From Pseudoneurospora amorphoporcata (Eukaryota > Ascomycota > Sordariomycetes > Sordariales > Sordariaceae), in NCBI GenBank assembly GCA_033297205.1, contig MU859117.1, positions 39,280-103,279 of the forward strand: a stretch of 64,000 bases of DNA, in the 5' to 3' direction. The stretch's first letter is position 1. Each line of letters starts with the position of its first letter. The translations under genes were made by a program, and so were the position numbers. Below the pieces are notes generated by a model. The model was not told the DNA's origin. It worked only from the letters and a program-made list of their open reading frames with translations, and did no database searches. Of this stretch, positions 33,255 to 43,382 are shown piece by piece.

Positions 33255-34861
33255 GCTAGCTATGGGGAAAGGGGAGGGTTGAAGGGGATGTCGGGTATAA
33301 TAGTATGCTCGCTTTAGTCCGATAACTCATCGATCAACGCAAGTCATGTTTGGTACTTTCCATTGTACCCTCCCACCCGCCTTCCACCCTAACTCTCTTT
33401 GACTGGGGCTCGTCGCCCACATGACACTACATAGCCCGTAACGAAGCTCCTTCCTGTACGGTATATGTATAACTTCCCGTGTTGCTCTTTCCGTGGCAAG
33501 CTGGTTAGATGATGCAGTGGTCATGATTGTCGGCCCCTCCCCTTCCCTTCCCTTCCCCTCTGCCCCCGACTCCCGTGCACGCTGTGCGTTCAATTACCAG
33601 CAGTAAGTCCACTTTTCTTTCTTTCTTTTTTTTTGTACCTTTCTTTGATCGTTGTTGTGTGCCGCATTGTCCTCAAGCCAGACGCTACAACCTTTTGATG
33701 TGCAATGAGTGCTCTAAGGGTCGCTGTCAATCAAGCTGGCAGTCGTCAGCCACAAAAAGTGGCGATGCTGCACTGTTGTTGTGACCGATGTAGAAGGAAG
33801 CCGTGGACACTGGAAGTCCTCAACGGACGGTCTTGTTGCCGTGTTTTATTGTTGTTACGGATACACGGCTTGTGATGCCGGGGCAGGTCGATCGATGTCT
33901 TATGAGGACACTGGAGAGCTGCTAGGGCAATAGAAGGCATGTCGATACCTTGGATGTCTTCAGATGGAAGAAAGATCAAGCACAATGTTGCCCAGCGATC
34001 AATGACTTTTGTAGCTAGAATCAAAGATGGACGACCTCCAACATATAGTCATCCGGACGCAGACCTTATTATGACCTTCATGTGGTTTGTGACCTTGGTC
34101 AACAAAATCTTAGCTTTCTTCTTTTTGGGGGGATTTTCTTCTGATCCCTGTTTTGTTATGTGTTGAGCTCAAGCCAAATGAGGGTGAAACCGTTCTGATG
34201 TGCTCAAAGGGTTATGAATGCGTGAGTTTTCAGAACCATTGTTATCCAGCTATGATAAAGTTTTGAAGATTTCCAACCAGAAATGAACCACCTTAGTTTC
34301 AAGTCACCTTATTATGGCCTGCATCTCATTTCCGCTCTCGCTCAACAGTATCTCTTCTTTACGCCAGCAATGCGACAATGCTCATGACATACTGGCCGAC
34401 AAAACCCCGTCAGCTTTCAAATACTCGAGTGACGACTGGAAGGGTTCGAAGAGATATTACATGATGATTCCGATCTTGATCGTTACTGGTATTTCGATAG
34501 AGTAACTCACGTCGGTATTATGAGGAGAGTAAGTCGTCTTACCATCTTACCAAGTACCCAGCTTATAAGACATCGTGGCGAGACAAAGCGAAGCAGCCAA
34601 TCGAACTGTTGCTGAATGCTCAAATGGCCAGGCAGCTAACAAGGCCCGGTGCCTGTCGAAACGTCTTTTCCCGTGATTATGCATGTCCCAAGCTTGGCTC
34701 GAAGAAGCTGGCTTCACTCCAGCATCTACGACACCCCAACGGTCGGTCGTTCCTGTCTCGATGGGTATGTTTGTAGCACCTCGATAAGTCGCACGCAATC
34801 TGAATCGCACCCCGGTAGAGATGAGTGGAGTAACGACGTCTTCTTCCCCTCAGGACTCTTT
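33255..34861. other. Intergenic between convergent genes
   Basis: About 1.6 kb between the stop codons of the nitronate monooxygenase and Naa20 genes. Both 3' UTRs lie here. No exon, RNA gene or repeat was recognised apart from a short pyrimidine tract at about 33607-33635. Confidence 0.45.
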
Positions 34862-35491
34862 TCACCACACATCGCTCGGGTCCACCTCGAACTTCTCGCC
34901 ATCTTCCCGAATGTGCTCCTTCTTGACGTCCCTCTTCATGGGCTTGCGCATGTCGTAGGCATCCTCTGACGACTTGGTCGGGTCGCTCGAGTGGTCGCCG
35001 TAGTAGTCCTTGACGGTGCGGAAGATGCTGTAGCCCATGCTCTTGTAGAACTGGATGGCCTTGTGGTTGGTGCTCCTGACAAACAGGTCGACAAACCAGG
35101 CGTCGTTGGCGTCGGCAGCGGCCTCGAGTTGCTCTGTAAGCATCTTGCCGATGCCCAGACGACGAGCCTCGGGCGCTACTGTGACTGCGGTGATGTGGGC
35201 GTGCCAGGGAAGGTAGTGCTCTGAGAACTTGTAGTAGTCTGGCGAGGACTCAAGTTTGCCCATGACTGTGTATGTGGGTTAGTATATGGGAAGCTTAACG
35301 TGGGAAGGTGTTGATTGCCTACTATATCCGATTATGTTGCCATGCTGATCCTCAGCGACCTGGAAGAGCGATGGCCACTTTGCATGGTACTGCAAATAAA
35401 ATCCAAGCTCGTATGTTTCCGTGAAGGGGTCAAGGTTACACTTTGAGAACTTGTTCAGGTCATCTGGGCGAAATTGGCGGAAGTTGGCCAT
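34862..35491 (-). CDS. naa20: N-terminal acetyltransferase NatB catalytic subunit Naa20
   Basis: GNAT-family enzyme that acetylates nascent N-termini starting Met-Asp, Met-Glu, Met-Asn or Met-Gln, working on ribosomes with the Naa25/Mdm20 subunit. Exons complement(35323..35491) and complement(34862..35265) give 190 aa; the 57-nt intron (branch ATACTAAC) restores GYIMGK. Diagnostic blocks are RPDDLNKFSKCNLDPFTETY, FYLQYHAKWPSLF, HAHITAVTVAPEARRLGIGKML (acetyl-CoA binding R-R-x-G-I-G), FVDLFVRSTNHKAIQFYKSMGY and EDAYDMRKPMKRD. Length is close to yeast Nat3 and human NAA20. The start context ACAAAATGGCC is good. Confidence 0.96.
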
Positions 35492-36525
35492 TTTGTGAGT
35501 GTCTCAGGAACCCTTCCGTTTCAATGCTGGGTTGATATTTTGAGTTGAAGGTATCGTGGATTTGATAGGACGGTAACGGATGAATAGAAACTAAGTTGAT
35601 TGTTTAGCACTATTAACAAAGAGTAGCTCGTACAGCACGAGAAACTGTTATGTAGTGACCTCGGCTTGGACGTTGATAGCCCTCGCTGCCCAACTGCTTG
35701 GACCTCCAGGGGCAGTGGAGTGCCCAGCCTTGTTGTCAATGCGGGGCAGCAGACGGTACCTGAGGTGGCACAGGCCTTCCCGTCTCGTTTCATGGTCCAT
35801 GGATGGATGTTTCCTTCTCGGTACTCCCGTCCGTAGTCGCTTGCCCCTGACAAGTCCGGGCTTGATGGTCAAACCGCTGAAATCACCCAAGAGACGAAAT
35901 TCCAGGACCATCACTCTGCACCACCTCAGAACCGCTGTCACATCTATGGATCACTCGCAGCTGCTCCTACACTAGACATTGCCCGATGCCCCTGGTCACG
36001 ACTACGAATCACCGCTCGCGCTATCCTTCCAAGTCCCCATCCACCTTATCCACTTCAACACTTCATCACTCTCAAGACCAGACCAAGAGTTGCCTTCTTA
36101 CGTCTCTCTAGCCAGGCTGCTTTGTTCCTGAACGTTTCGAGACCACAAAAGGGATCCCGACGCATTCACGAAAGTCCCCAGGACATCCCCGAAACAGATC
36201 CCCCTCACCGACCGAGACCGACCGACCGCCCAACGACTGCATCTCTCTACACCACCACCTACAGACCTGCGCCTGTCCCTCTACCTACCGCCTTACGAAC
36301 TTTCGTCTCATACGTTCAACCTCTCCTGGCCATCTACCTTAATCATACCAATTCTCCCGCGTCCGGACACTACGCCGCGTCGTCTCGCTTCACGAGAGTA
36401 TCCCCAGTCCGCGAACGATCACAACGTGCGCCGGGCACCGCTTTAAGCAGACACCAGCCGTTCGTCTTCCGGACACGCTTCTCGCCTCGCTCGTCGACCG
36501 CAGGGAGATTACACGCCCACCCACC
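35492..36525. promoter_or_regulatory. Divergent promoter region between naa20 and the 414-aa gene
   Basis: About 1 kb between divergent starts. The right half is C-rich and pyrimidine-rich, typical of a fungal leader. An upstream frame at 36122-36529 on the plus strand overlaps the next start and is not convincing as protein. Confidence 0.45.
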
Positions 36526-37839
36526 ATGACGCCGTCTTCACCACAAACACCACGGCACTCGCCGTACCCCTCCATGGAGAACCTCCGAGGTTCGGCAGCG
36601 TCCTACTCCCCGCAAGAGGGCCGCGCCCTTTCACACAAGTCTTCGTTCAACGATCCTTTGACGCCCTCACGAAACAGCTTCAACTCCTCGGTGGGTCCCG
36701 CGATGGACATTGGCATGTTTGGAAACGGAGGCATGGACAACGGCGGTGGGCTGGGCAACCTAGCGGACGAGCTAGCCGATGCCTTTTCAGACGGCGAAGA
36801 TGACTACTTCGAGGGCCAAGAAGGCGAAGGAGCACCCAACATGAATTTCGCGGGCGAAGAAGAAGACCTGCTTCCGACGCCCATGCCGAAGGATGGGGGA
36901 GGTGTACGGGATAGCGGTGTCGACGTGGCAAGTCCTCGGAGCCGCCAGCGCGCAAGTCTAAAATCACAACTCTCACCGAACGGAAGGGGCCACCATCACC
37001 ACCACCGCCGAAAGGTGAGTGAGTACGACGGAAGTGAATATGGTTCTGAATCAGACCTCGAGTCTTCCGGATTGTCACCCAGATTGGTGGAGAAGATGGC
37101 CGAAGTCGAGTCACTTGCACGAAGAGGCACGGAAAACAATGGCTCAACGGCCGACGGGGCATTTCAGCGAGTGACCGAGGGTCTGCGCGATCTAGGCTCA
37201 CAAGCCGGTGTTGAAGGTGGTGCCACAAGGTTCGTTCTCAACCCACCCTCTTCTTACTTGAACAGAATTCACCATACTGACATTCCCCTTTCCAATAGAT
37301 TAATAACCGCCCACTCCGCCCTGACAACCCACCTAACCCACCAAACCCGACAACTACACTCGCTCACCTTCCCGCTGCTCTCTCCGCTCTCGCCCGCGCC
37401 AGATGCCGAGGCGATAGACGAACTCCTACCCATGCTGGTCAGCCTCGGTTCGAGCATGCCGCGACCCTCGACGGCCGCGTTCGCCCAGCTCGCCTCGCTA
37501 CACACCATCACCACAGACCTGGTCCAAACGCTCAACTACCTGTCCGATACGCTGCACATGTCGCGACAGACGACGACGACGGCGACGAGAAGGTTGAAGA
37601 GTGCGCGCGAGCTGGTGGCGGAACTCAAGCGCGAGGAAGAGTTGAGGGAGCAGGGCGAACGCTGGCTGAACAGGGGCAACTGGAGCGAGAGACTGCGGAA
37701 TCGCGAGTGCGCACACGTCTGTGGCGAGGTGGTGGGCGGGTTCGAGGAGGTGTGTAATAATTGGCGGAAGAGGTTGTTGGCGCAGGCGGAAGGGGGCGGT
37801 GGGGATGGGACGGGGACTGTGGGAAGTGTTGAGGCTTGA
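36526..37839 (+). CDS. Unrecognised protein, 414 aa, disordered N-terminus with helical C-terminus
   Basis: Exons 36526..37229 and 37299..37839. The 69-nt intron (GTTCGT, branch ATACTGACAT, AATAG) is a multiple of three with no stop, so an unspliced reading stays open and would add 23 residues; the splice signals argue for removal, joining GGATR to LITAH. No family recognised. The first 220 residues are Ser/Pro/Gly-rich and acidic, with SP/TP sites typical of CDK or MAPK substrates and an HHHHH run. The last 180 residues look alpha-helical, with Leu/His repeats and an ELVAELKREEELREQGERWL coiled-coil-like segment followed by ECAHVCGEVVGGFEEVCNNWRKRLL. The start has context CACCATGAC. Confidence 0.8.
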   Translation: MTPSSPQTPRHSPYPSMENLRGSAASYSPQEGRALSHKSSFNDPLTPSRNSFNSSVGPAMDIGMFGNGGMDNGGGLGNLADELADAFSDGEDDYFEGQEGEGAPNMNFAGEEEDLLPTPMPKDGGGVRDSGVDVASPRSRQRASLKSQLSPNGRGHHHHHRRKVSEYDGSEYGSESDLESSGLSPRLVEKMAEVESLARRGTENNGSTADGAFQRVTEGLRDLGSQAGVEGGATRFVLNPPSSYLNRIHHTDIPLSNRLITAHSALTTHLTHQTRQLHSLTFPLLSPLSPAPDAEAIDELLPMLVSLGSSMPRPSTAAFAQLASLHTITTDLVQTLNYLSDTLHMSRQTTTTATRRLKSARELVAELKREEELREQGERWLNRGNWSERLRNRECAHVCGEVVGGFEEVCNNWRKRLLAQAEGGGGDGTGTVGSVEA

Positions 37840-38471
37840 TGAAGAGGGAGGCAGACTCGAGGAACTTGGTATTTGGTGGCATTCTGAAATGTGGTTGGCG
37901 GGTTGAAGCATATTCAATGATGGGATCATACAAGATCTGATGGTAAATGAAGAGGAAAGGGAAGAATAGAACGAGCAAGAAAGCGGCGCATATACTTTCA
38001 ACACTTCGCTTTGTGTTAGAAAAGAAGTTGTGAGCAGCATAGAGAGGAGGAGGGCGAGGGTACACACTATATCTAACGACGGAATGATGACCTGAAACTA
38101 ATACAATATACATACCATACAGTAGATCGATAGATAGAAAGAGCATGCGATCTACGTTAGGTGTAGGCACTTGGACGTTTTACCATGAAATTGATATCAA
38201 GGCTGTCGGTTCCTCTACAGGACGGTCTATGTTTAAATATGTATATTGGATTACCTTTTCGTTTTCTGAAACGAGTGTCATTAAGAAAAGAGGTGAAGAG
38301 AGAAATGAAGAGAGAAGTTTCAATTTAGTATGCTTTGTCTCAATCACCTACGCCGCCTTGTCCACACTTAGTAACGTTTCTAACAAGGTTCAGTTCTTCT
38401 ATTAGAATACGGTTATCTATCCGGAGGACAAGATGGAACTCTAGCCTACTGGATGAAGTAGATCAAGACAT
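37840..38471. other. Intergenic between convergent genes
   Basis: Holds the 3' UTRs of the 414-aa gene (+) and the M16C protease gene (-). Nothing else recognised. Confidence 0.5.
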
Positions 38472-41400
38472 TTAGTCCGACATCTCCTCATCCGAGTCAC
38501 AGTCGCTTCCGCACTCGCCCTCGCTCTCGCACTCGCTTCCGCAGCCATGATGATGGTGATGATCATCCTCCTCCTCCTCCTCCTCCTCTTCTTCTTCTTC
38601 CTCCTCGTCCTCGTCGGCCTTCAAGCCGTAGTCATCGTAGAAGTGCGTAAGAGGCTGGACCTGAGTCTTGTAGCCAATGGCCTCAAGGTTCTGGACCATG
38701 TTCTGTAAAGTATAAATGTTAAGTGTCTGGCATGATAGGATTACCAGAGATCAGGGGCAAACTCACCTCCTCCATAATAGGAGCACAAGTAACCACAACG
38801 TTACTCTTGCCCGGCTCAAAGACAGGCAACACAATCTCACTCAGAGCCTCACGAATCTGATCGCCCGTCACCTCGCGAATGCGCGCCAGAAGCTTCTTGT
38901 TCCAGCCGGGCTCCTGGCCGCGAATGACGTTGCTGACAAAGTTCTGCTGCGCCGCCGCCGTCATGGTAGCCTGTTCGTCGGCGACAGCCAGCACCAAACC
39001 GCTGATGGCGCCCTCGACCAAATGTTTGTCCAACGGCTCCTCGCCGGAAGCGATCTTGGCCACCGTGTTCCTGCTGGCCTCGATGGCCTTGCTGGCGTCG
39101 GGAGACCGGTACACGTGGAACTGAATATAGCCCGAGTTGGACTCGCGGCCAAAGTGGACACCGTAGGCGAGACCGTTGCCGCGGACGGCGTTCCACAAGG
39201 GACCCTCAGTGGTCTCGAGGTAGGAGAGGGCGACAAGGTAGGCGGGCAAACGAGGATCCGAGTAGGACTTGATGCCACTGGCGGTGCTGACACTGAAGGA
39301 GGAGTCGAGCGTGGTCATGGGGATGATGACGCTACCGAAGGAGCCGGGGGCTTTGCCCTCGTCGCTCAGCATCATATGCGGGCGGACAACAGGTAGGAGA
39401 TCCTTGGAAGTGTCGAGGTCGGGGATCTCGGTGAAGCTGTCCCAGGCCGCAATGGGGTTGGGGAGCTTCTCGACATGGGCGGTGACGAGGACACGGAGGT
39501 TCTCGAAGGTGAAGAGACTCTTGCGGAGTTCCTCGAACCAGAAGACGACGGTCTCGGGTTCCTTTTCAAGAAGCTTCTTCAGGCGACGGTAGTAAACCGC
39601 CTTGACGAGGGTCCGCTTAGCGACAGAGTAGGACTCGGGCAGCAGATGGATAGACTGATCGACTTCGCGAGACATGACTCTGCCGTCCCTCTTCGCTTCG
39701 GGAATATCGGCAAGAGCCTTGACGACAGCGGCCTTGAGACGGATGGGATCGAAGACGATATCAAACATAAGTGTGCGAAGCCAGCTGATCATGGTCGTGT
39801 ATTTGTCGAGATCCACCTGGAACTGCAGAGCCATACCCTCGTTATCACCAATGCGCGAAGCACTGTTCAGGTGGTAGCTGATAGTATCCTTCTCGAGTTG
39901 CTTAACAACATCCTCAAACTCCATACGTTTGCCATCCCGCATAACCGGCGAGTTGAAGAAGTTGTCAGCAAATAGAGGGAGGAGAGGCTTGAGCCTGTTA
40001 GGCGTCGCCGATGTTCCAAGGTGCATAGTAAGGTGTACAAAGTTAGTAGGAACGTCCTCGAACTGGATGAACAGAGGCTTAGCACCTTGGGGTGCCGTGT
40101 CAATGATCTTTTGGGCCGAGTTATCGGTAGTACCGAGGCTGCGGGCCTTGCCGCTTCTTGCTGTCAACGACTCAATGAAGTGGATGGAAGATGTGTCGGG
40201 AACCGGCCACTGATCCAGCACCTCCGAAGGGATAGGCTTCTCGTTGTTTTGCTTAGCCTTCTCAATCTTCTCCTTCAGCTCCTTAAGGCCCTCCTCTCCC
40301 AACTCTGCCCTCCTCTTGGCGAGACGCTCCTTTTCGGTCTTCTTCAGCTTTTTGGCGAGTTCCATGGAGGGCTTACCCAAAATGGAAACGTGAGGTGCGT
40401 CTGAAATCCACTTCTTGAGGAAATCACGCCATTGCTGCTCCTCCCAGCTAGCAATGACATCGTACTCGCCCAAAGTCTGAAGCTCCCTCAGGGTAGAGCC
40501 GTCACGCTTTCCAAACAAGTAATCGGTGATGATATTGCTGGAGTAAAACTGCTCCGAACCTTCAGCATGGTACTTGATCTGACGCAGCTCGCGCGAGATG
40601 CACTCCTTCATGTACCCCATATCGAGTGGCTTGGATGCGACTTCCTTCAGAAGCGAGATCAAACGCTCCTCGACAAAAGCGAGTTTCTCGGTAGCGACAC
40701 CGGTTGGTTGGAACCAGATAACAGAGTTGGGGCGAGTATCCCACCAGAAGGAAACTGAGCTGGCCAATTCCTCCTTCTCGACAATGGTGTTCTCGATCAC
40801 AGACACGGACGAGCCGCAGAGGTATGTCAACAAGATGTTGAGAGCTGTGGCCTGCAACTGATCAACGCAGCTGGGACCGAAGAAGGCCACCACAATCTCG
40901 CCAGTCGACTCATCCTCCTCAGGAAACTCAACCGTCTCGACAACGGTTTCCTTCAGGGGAGGCGGCTGAGGAGAATCGACAAATGGGCGCTTGAAGTTGG
41001 GGTCAGGAGGGGGGATGTCGTCCTTGATGCTCTCCTCAAACTTGTCCAAGATATCCAAAAGATTCTCATGGTTCGCCTCGCCGACAATGATAACAGCCAG
41101 GTTTTGAGGTTGATACATGGCCTTGTGGAACTCGCGGATGCGGTCTGGCGTCAGCACTCTGAGGGCATCCATCATACCGCCTGTTTCGTAGCGAAATCCG
41201 ACGTTTTCGGGGTACAGCAACCGGCGGGCCCTCAAGTCCATGAGCTCCTGGCTCGAATATTGGATGGCCTGCATCTCGGAGTACACCACACCGGCATCGT
41301 TGCCCTCGCCGTCGATATGGTGAACTTCGGTCACGCACGCATCGTCGGTGAGAGTAGGAAGGATGACATGCTCAAGATAGACGGGTAGAATCTGAGCGAA

Positions 41401-41736
41401 ACCGTCCCAACCAGCCGTCTCAAGCGTATAAGCGGTATGGTCAACGGCAGTCCATGCATTTGTGCCAGAGTAGGCACGCCCAGCTAGCTTGTCCAAGAGA
41501 CCCTTGTATTGGTAGTTCTTGGAGCCCATGAAGACCAGATGCTCCAGGGTATGAGGAGCACCGGAGTCGTCAAATATTTCGGTAGCGAGGGTGAAGTAGC
41601 CGTTGATTTTGGGACCCTTGCGATCCGCTACAATGACCTGCATGCCAGTACGTTCTGAGACATACTGGGTGATTGTCGTCGGGGCATAGTCGGTCTCGAA
41701 GGTCTGCACCTTGCGGAACCTTGGTGCTGTCGACAT
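38472..41736 (-). CDS. M16C zinc metalloprotease, YOL098C/SDD3-like
   Basis: Large inverzincin-type peptidase related to Cym1 but of the YOL098C branch, whose function is poorly defined. Exons complement(38767..41736) and complement(38472..38702) give 1066 aa; the intron is 64 nt. The inverted zinc motif HTLEH lies at residues 62-66 in SGAPHTLEHLVFMGS, and a distal Glu lies in VVYSEMQAIQY. The family block FETDYAPTTITQY sits right behind the chosen start MSTAPRFRK (context GCAACATGTCG). An in-frame ATG 40 codons upstream (41856, context CAAACATGGCA) would add a hydrophobic, signal-peptide-like N-terminus. The second exon encodes an unusual C-tail: about 14 Glu, five His, then Cys/Ser/Asp/Glu repeats. 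Confidence 0.92.
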
Positions 41737-43382
41737 GTTGCTGCTGATTGTTGGCAAAAAGCCTTGAATATTACTGGGAAGAGGATTAGCCCATGACCAG
41801 TAAGACAAAAACTGTAACAGTAGAAATGCCAATGAAAGTCTCCAAAATGATGCCATGTTTGCAAGTGATGATGCTACGTTTTCCACAGACTCTTGCAAAG
41901 CTACATCATGGGGATCCCACGGCGTTTGTGGGGTTTATGTAGCTGAGTCCCCCCTCTCCTCATACTCGACCATGATGAAAAGGGAGGAGGTACCAGGAAT
42001 TGTATGGAAAGATCAACGTGGGAATATCACAGGAAGCACCATGGTTAACCCGCGAGTTGGCTGTGTGTGCAACTACACTACCGGCTGCTAAAGCCCCAAA
42101 GGGCATGACTGAGCATGTGAAGGATGGCATCATCTTGTCAGAAGACCTTGGGGCAGGAGCAATGGGTGATGAAATAGAACAGGATGCTTGGGGAAGGGAG
42201 AATCGAAGGGGGTTTTTGAGAGGAAAGGGGGAAGGCTGGCAAGATATTGGTTTGCAGGAGGAGTCTGGATTCGAGACTGGGTGCTGACAACTGAATGCAG
42301 ATTGGTGTATATCAAGGTGAAAGTGTACAAGACTCTCTTACCGGTGCAACTGTATGGATGAAGATGTTTGCCAGGCTGCCTTGAATGTGTTGCAGGTCGA
42401 GTAAGACCAGAAAGGCGTGATTGCTCTATACAATGCCGGTTGGGCAGCCTGGAATCGACGTATGAATCGTAGACGCAGGGTTGATGGACCTTTATAGAGT
42501 AGAGAAGGAAAGTGAAAAGTTATCAGATTGCGGTCCGTGTTGTTGATAGAAAGCAAGTCCACCAAAAGAAAGTTTGCCCCTCCTTGAGACTGGCCTGGAT
42601 GCGGGTTCCTCTGGCGATGAGCAGGAAGAAGTGAGGGGCGGAGGAGCAACAGAGGTGCCTGGAGGACCCCCGTGGGGAAAGCTCCGGTGATGGAAATACA
42701 CAGGGGCAGTTTAAACTCACCTCCCGTCAGCGTACTCCAAGTTCACATGCGTGAACTGGAATAGACTTTTATATATACGACCAGTAGCTCCCGCAAGATG
42801 GAGTTTTATGAAACAGAGATGCAAAGTTCACAAGAACTTCCCGTCTGATTGCCACAACCTACACTAAACGACAACAGAAGCTGAGGGGCATCCGGCGCTA
42901 ACTACAACTGTAGGTAGTTACACGGCGCCGTGGACAACGATCACTGGGACCTCGTAGCGGCAGCTGCCCGAAGCTCCCGTCAGCTCTCTCCTTCCTTCCG
43001 TCCTAGCGGCCGGGGGAGCTTTCAGGTCCCTTGACGGCCAGCCCGGCCCCGATTGGCGCCGCATCAAGCACGCCCCACATGATCTCCCTTAAAACAAGTC
43101 TTGGCAGTACGTACAGGGGGTGCTGTCAGTGGGTGTCATCAATGCCATCCATTCCAATGCTTCGACTTGTCGACAACCAAGCTGGCCGCAACTTGCTGGT
43201 CAAACACCAACCAACAAAGTTCGCGACAACTGCGACACATCAGCAGCAGTACCTATCTAGTCCGCATATGACACCGCGAAACGCCTAGGCTGTCGAACGG
43301 ACTTGGATCCGCTGCCACCCGAGTTGCAATTCCAACCTCGAGCCACATATCCACACCTAATCCAACAACATATCAGGACAGC
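41737..43382. promoter_or_regulatory. Divergent promoter region and probable 5' UTR introns of the M16C gene
   Basis: Reading the minus strand, a TATA box is followed after about 40 nt by a candidate leader exon ending in a GTGAGT donor (intron from 42720). A second donor, GTAAGA, starts at 42341. An acceptor-like CAATCAG ends at about 41746, just before the proposed start codon. The M16C gene therefore probably has one or more leader introns. Toward 43382 the sequence is the promoter of the ZW10-like gene. Confidence 0.5.
42767..42777 (-). promoter_or_regulatory. TATA box of the M16C protease gene
   Basis: The minus strand reads TATATATAAAA, about 40 nt upstream of a GTGAGT splice donor. 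No other gene on this strand lies between it and the protease gene. A weaker TATAAAG is present on the same strand near 42490. Confidence 0.5.

Noticed and set aside
37013..37080. GTGAGT donor-like string inside the 414-aa gene
   Set aside because: No branch site and acceptor in a sensible distance; the frame is continuous and its Ser/Glu/Tyr-rich reading matches its surroundings.
24240..41736. Cym1 and the second M16C protease as tandem duplicates
   Set aside because: They share the M16C fold but belong to distinct branches, lie about 14 kb apart with many genes between, and have different start and tail structures.
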